The notes beneath the pieces are model-generated. The model searched no databases and was not told where the DNA came from. It saw nothing but the letters and a program-made list of their open reading frames with translations. A stretch of 64,000 nucleotides of DNA from Streptomyces xylophagus (GTDB lineage Bacteria; Actinomycetota; Actinomycetes; Streptomycetales; Streptomycetaceae): contig NZ_JNWO01000037.1 of assembly GCF_000716435.1 (NCBI RefSeq), positions 1-64,000 on the forward strand, read 5' to 3'. Of this stretch, positions 62,604 to 64,000 are shown in pieces; within the stretch, counting starts at the first letter, position 1; every line of letters begins with the position of its first letter. A program made the position numbers and the translations under genes.

Positions 62604-63488
62604 TTACTCCTCGACCGTAAGTGCCTTCCGCAGTCGCACCAGCGTCCGCGACAGCAGCCGCGACACATGCATCTGCGAGATGCCCAGCTCGTCGCCGATC
62701 TCCGACTGCGTCATGTTGGCGACGAACCGCAGGGAGAGGATCTGCCGGTCCCGGAACGGGAGTTCGGCGATCAGCGGCTTCAACGACTCGACGTACTCGA
62801 TGCCTTCGAGCCCGTGGTCCTCGTAGCCGATACGGTCCGCCAGCGCGCCCTCGGAGTCGTCCTCCTCGGGCTGGGCGTCAAGTGAGCTGGCCGTGTAGGC
62901 ATTTGACGCCGCCATGCCCTCGACGACCTCGTCCCGGGAGAGCTTCAGGTGCTCCGCCAGCTCGTCCACGGTGGGGGCGCGGTCGAGTCGCTGGGCCAGT
63001 TCGTCGCCGGCCTTGGCCAGGTCGAGCCGGAGTTCCTGCAGTCGGCGCGGGACGCGCACGGACCACGAGGTGTCACGGAAGAAGCGCTTGATCTCACCGA
63101 CGATGGTCGGCATCGCGAAGGTGGGGAACTCGACGCCGCGGCTGAGTTCGAAGCGGTCGATCGCCTTGATCAGGCCGATCGTGCCGACCTGGATGATGTC
63201 CTCCATCGGCTCGCTGCGCGAGCGGAAGCGGGAGGCGGCGAACTTGACCAGCGCGAGGTTGAGTTCGACGAGCGTGTTGCGGACGTACGAGTACGCGTAC
63301 GTCCCTTCCTCGAGCGACTCCAGCCGCGCGAAGAGAGTCTTGGAGAGGGCCCGTGCGTCGACGGCACCGATCTCGTCGTACGGGGGGATCTCGGGGAGTC
63401 CCTCGATGATGGGATTGGGATCCAGTTGTGCCGGTGGGGGTGTCGACGTCGCTGCCTGGGTAGGCGATGCGTCGAGCCGGGGTGACAT
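62604..63488 (-). CDS. sigI: SigB/SigF-family RNA polymerase sigma factor (SigI-like)
   Basis: Alternative sigma factor of 294 residues in the stress/sporulation group (regions 2, 3 and 4, no ECF length). Region 2: LVKFAASRFRSRSEPMEDIIQVGTIGLIKAIDRFELSRGVEFPTFAMPTIVGEIKRFFRD. Region 4: LPFRDRQILSLRFVANMTQSEIGDELGISQMHVSRLLSRTL. The ATG at 63488 is chosen: GGAGG lies 5 nt upstream, while ATGs at 63500 and 63512 are less well placed. A divergent STAS anti-anti-sigma gene lies upstream. Genomic position next to hut genes suggests the sigI locus (S. coelicolor SCO3068), which uses an anti-sigma/antagonist switch. The symbol rests on synteny from memory. Confidence 0.88.
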   Translation of the reverse strand: MSPRLDASPTQAATSTPPPAQLDPNPIIEGLPEIPPYDEIGAVDARALSKTLFARLESLEEGTYAYSYVRNTLVELNLALVKFAASRFRSRSEPMEDIIQVGTIGLIKAIDRFELSRGVEFPTFAMPTIVGEIKRFFRDTSWSVRVPRRLQELRLDLAKAGDELAQRLDRAPTVDELAEHLKLSRDEVVEGMAASNAYTASSLDAQPEEDDSEGALADRIGYEDHGLEGIEYVESLKPLIAELPFRDRQILSLRFVANMTQSEIGDELGISQMHVSRLLSRTLVRLRKALTVEE

Positions 63489-63764
63489 GGCGTCCTCCAT
63501 CGTTCTCGGCATATGGCTGCCGAAGCCGGTGCGTGCACTGCGGAGTGCGGCGCCTCCAAAGCCGGTCGTGTCGGTCGGTCGGTCGTATCGAATGTCCAAA
63601 TACTTGTCTCTACTAGCCCTATCCGCTTTCCGGAGCCCGCCGCAAGTGCACTCTGCACCTATATGTCCATTAGTGGGCGATTGTTCGGGTGTTGGAGAGT
63701 GTGAGGAAGGCGTAGTGTTCCAGGGCGAACGTCAACAGCCACGACCTCGGGAGAGAGAGACGGC

Positions 63765-64000
63765 ATGGACCGCGGGACGGTCGGCAGCGCACAGTCTGGC
63801 CGGCTTCTGGTCGAGGTGCGGAAACAGGGCCTCAGCGCTGTCGTGACACCGGCGGGTGAGTTGGATCACCACACCGCCGACCTGTTGCGTGAACCACTGG
63901 AGGACCTGCTCACCCATGGGTACGCACGGCTCGTCGTGGACTGCTCACGGCTGGAGTTCTGCGACTCCACGGGCCTGAACGTACTGCTCGGCGCGCGCCT
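63765..64000 (+). CDS. Anti-sigma factor antagonist (STAS), 3' partial
   Basis: The frame from the ATG at 63765 runs off the window end after 78 codons. It encodes a SpoIIAA-type STAS domain: LSAVVTPAGELDHHTADLLREPLEDLLTHGYARLVVDCSRLEFCDSTGLNVLLGAR. The serine in CDSTGL is the usual phosphorylation site for the anti-sigma kinase. GGGAGAGAGA precedes the start. It is divergent from the sigI-like gene and likely part of its partner-switching control. It could correspond to arsI of S. coelicolor, though the orientation should be checked. Confidence 0.85.
   Translation, partial: MDRGTVGSAQSGRLLVEVRKQGLSAVVTPAGELDHHTADLLREPLEDLLTHGYARLVVDCSRLEFCDSTGLNVLLGAR

Overview
The window is a piece of a Streptomyces chromosome. 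It is very GC-rich with strong third-position GC, and it carries enolase, two resuscitation-promoting factors, divIC, a type II NADH dehydrogenase, a Streptomyces-type sporulation-family sigma factor and a tRNA-Leu(UAA) that I recognise as bldA. Gene order matches what I remember of the core of the S. coelicolor chromosome (roughly SCO3104 down to SCO3067). That comparison is from memory, not from a search. I see no IS element, prophage, integrase or CRISPR array.

Layout. 1-6.8 kb: an HsdM/HsdS-like methylase (5' end outside the window), a membrane protein translationally coupled to a Ser/Thr kinase, a secreted DUF1906 protein, a SurA-like lipoprotein and mazG. 6.9-13.7 kb: an alpha/beta hydrolase diverging from a CYP107-type P450, then rpfC and rpfA (rpfA behind a c-di-AMP riboswitch), a strong terminator, eno and divIC. 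13.7-21.1 kb: a DUF501-Ppx fusion gene, a Phd/RelE toxin-antitoxin pair, a quinone oxidoreductase, a methyltransferase, ndh (Rex-like site upstream) and a cyclopropane-fatty-acid-synthase homologue. 21.1-28.4 kb: a MacB/FtsX-type ABC exporter, bldA followed by a methyltransferase remnant, pobA, a Bax-inhibitor-1 protein and small hypotheticals. 28.4-34.9 kb: dispersed intergenic repeats, a membrane protein, an acetyl-CoA acetyltransferase, an SGNH hydrolase, cystathionine beta-synthase and a small membrane protein. 34.9-40.9 kb: a SulP transporter with a Tat-exported carbonic anhydrase, and an OpuC-type osmoprotectant ABC operon. 40.9-46 kb: a divergent ammonia-lyase homologue without the canonical MIO tripeptide, coupled to an RpiR regulator; a TMEM175/membrane-protein pair opposite a PadR regulator with a clear operator. 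46-48.3 kb: a four-gene roadblock/LC7 cluster. 48.4-55.6 kb: a lysA-like decarboxylase and the histidine-utilisation operon hutU-amidohydrolase-hutF-hutI. 55.6-64 kb: an orphan Imm1 gene, a PHP phosphoesterase, an HTH/DUF397 regulatory cluster, a gene with an internal stop, a DUF5995 protein, a sigma-like/zf-HC2/ricin-lectin membrane protein, a sigI-like sigma factor and a divergent anti-anti-sigma protein cut by the window end.

Regulatory themes. Several genes have a TANNNT -10 box exactly 6-7 nt before the start codon and no Shine-Dalgarno, which predicts leaderless transcripts. bldA is present, and three genes in the same window carry an early in-frame TTA codon: a small membrane protein, the first roadblock gene and the sigma-like lectin protein. 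These are predicted to be translated only when bldA is active. Second messenger (c-di-AMP) and redox (Rex) inputs are suggested for rpfA and ndh.
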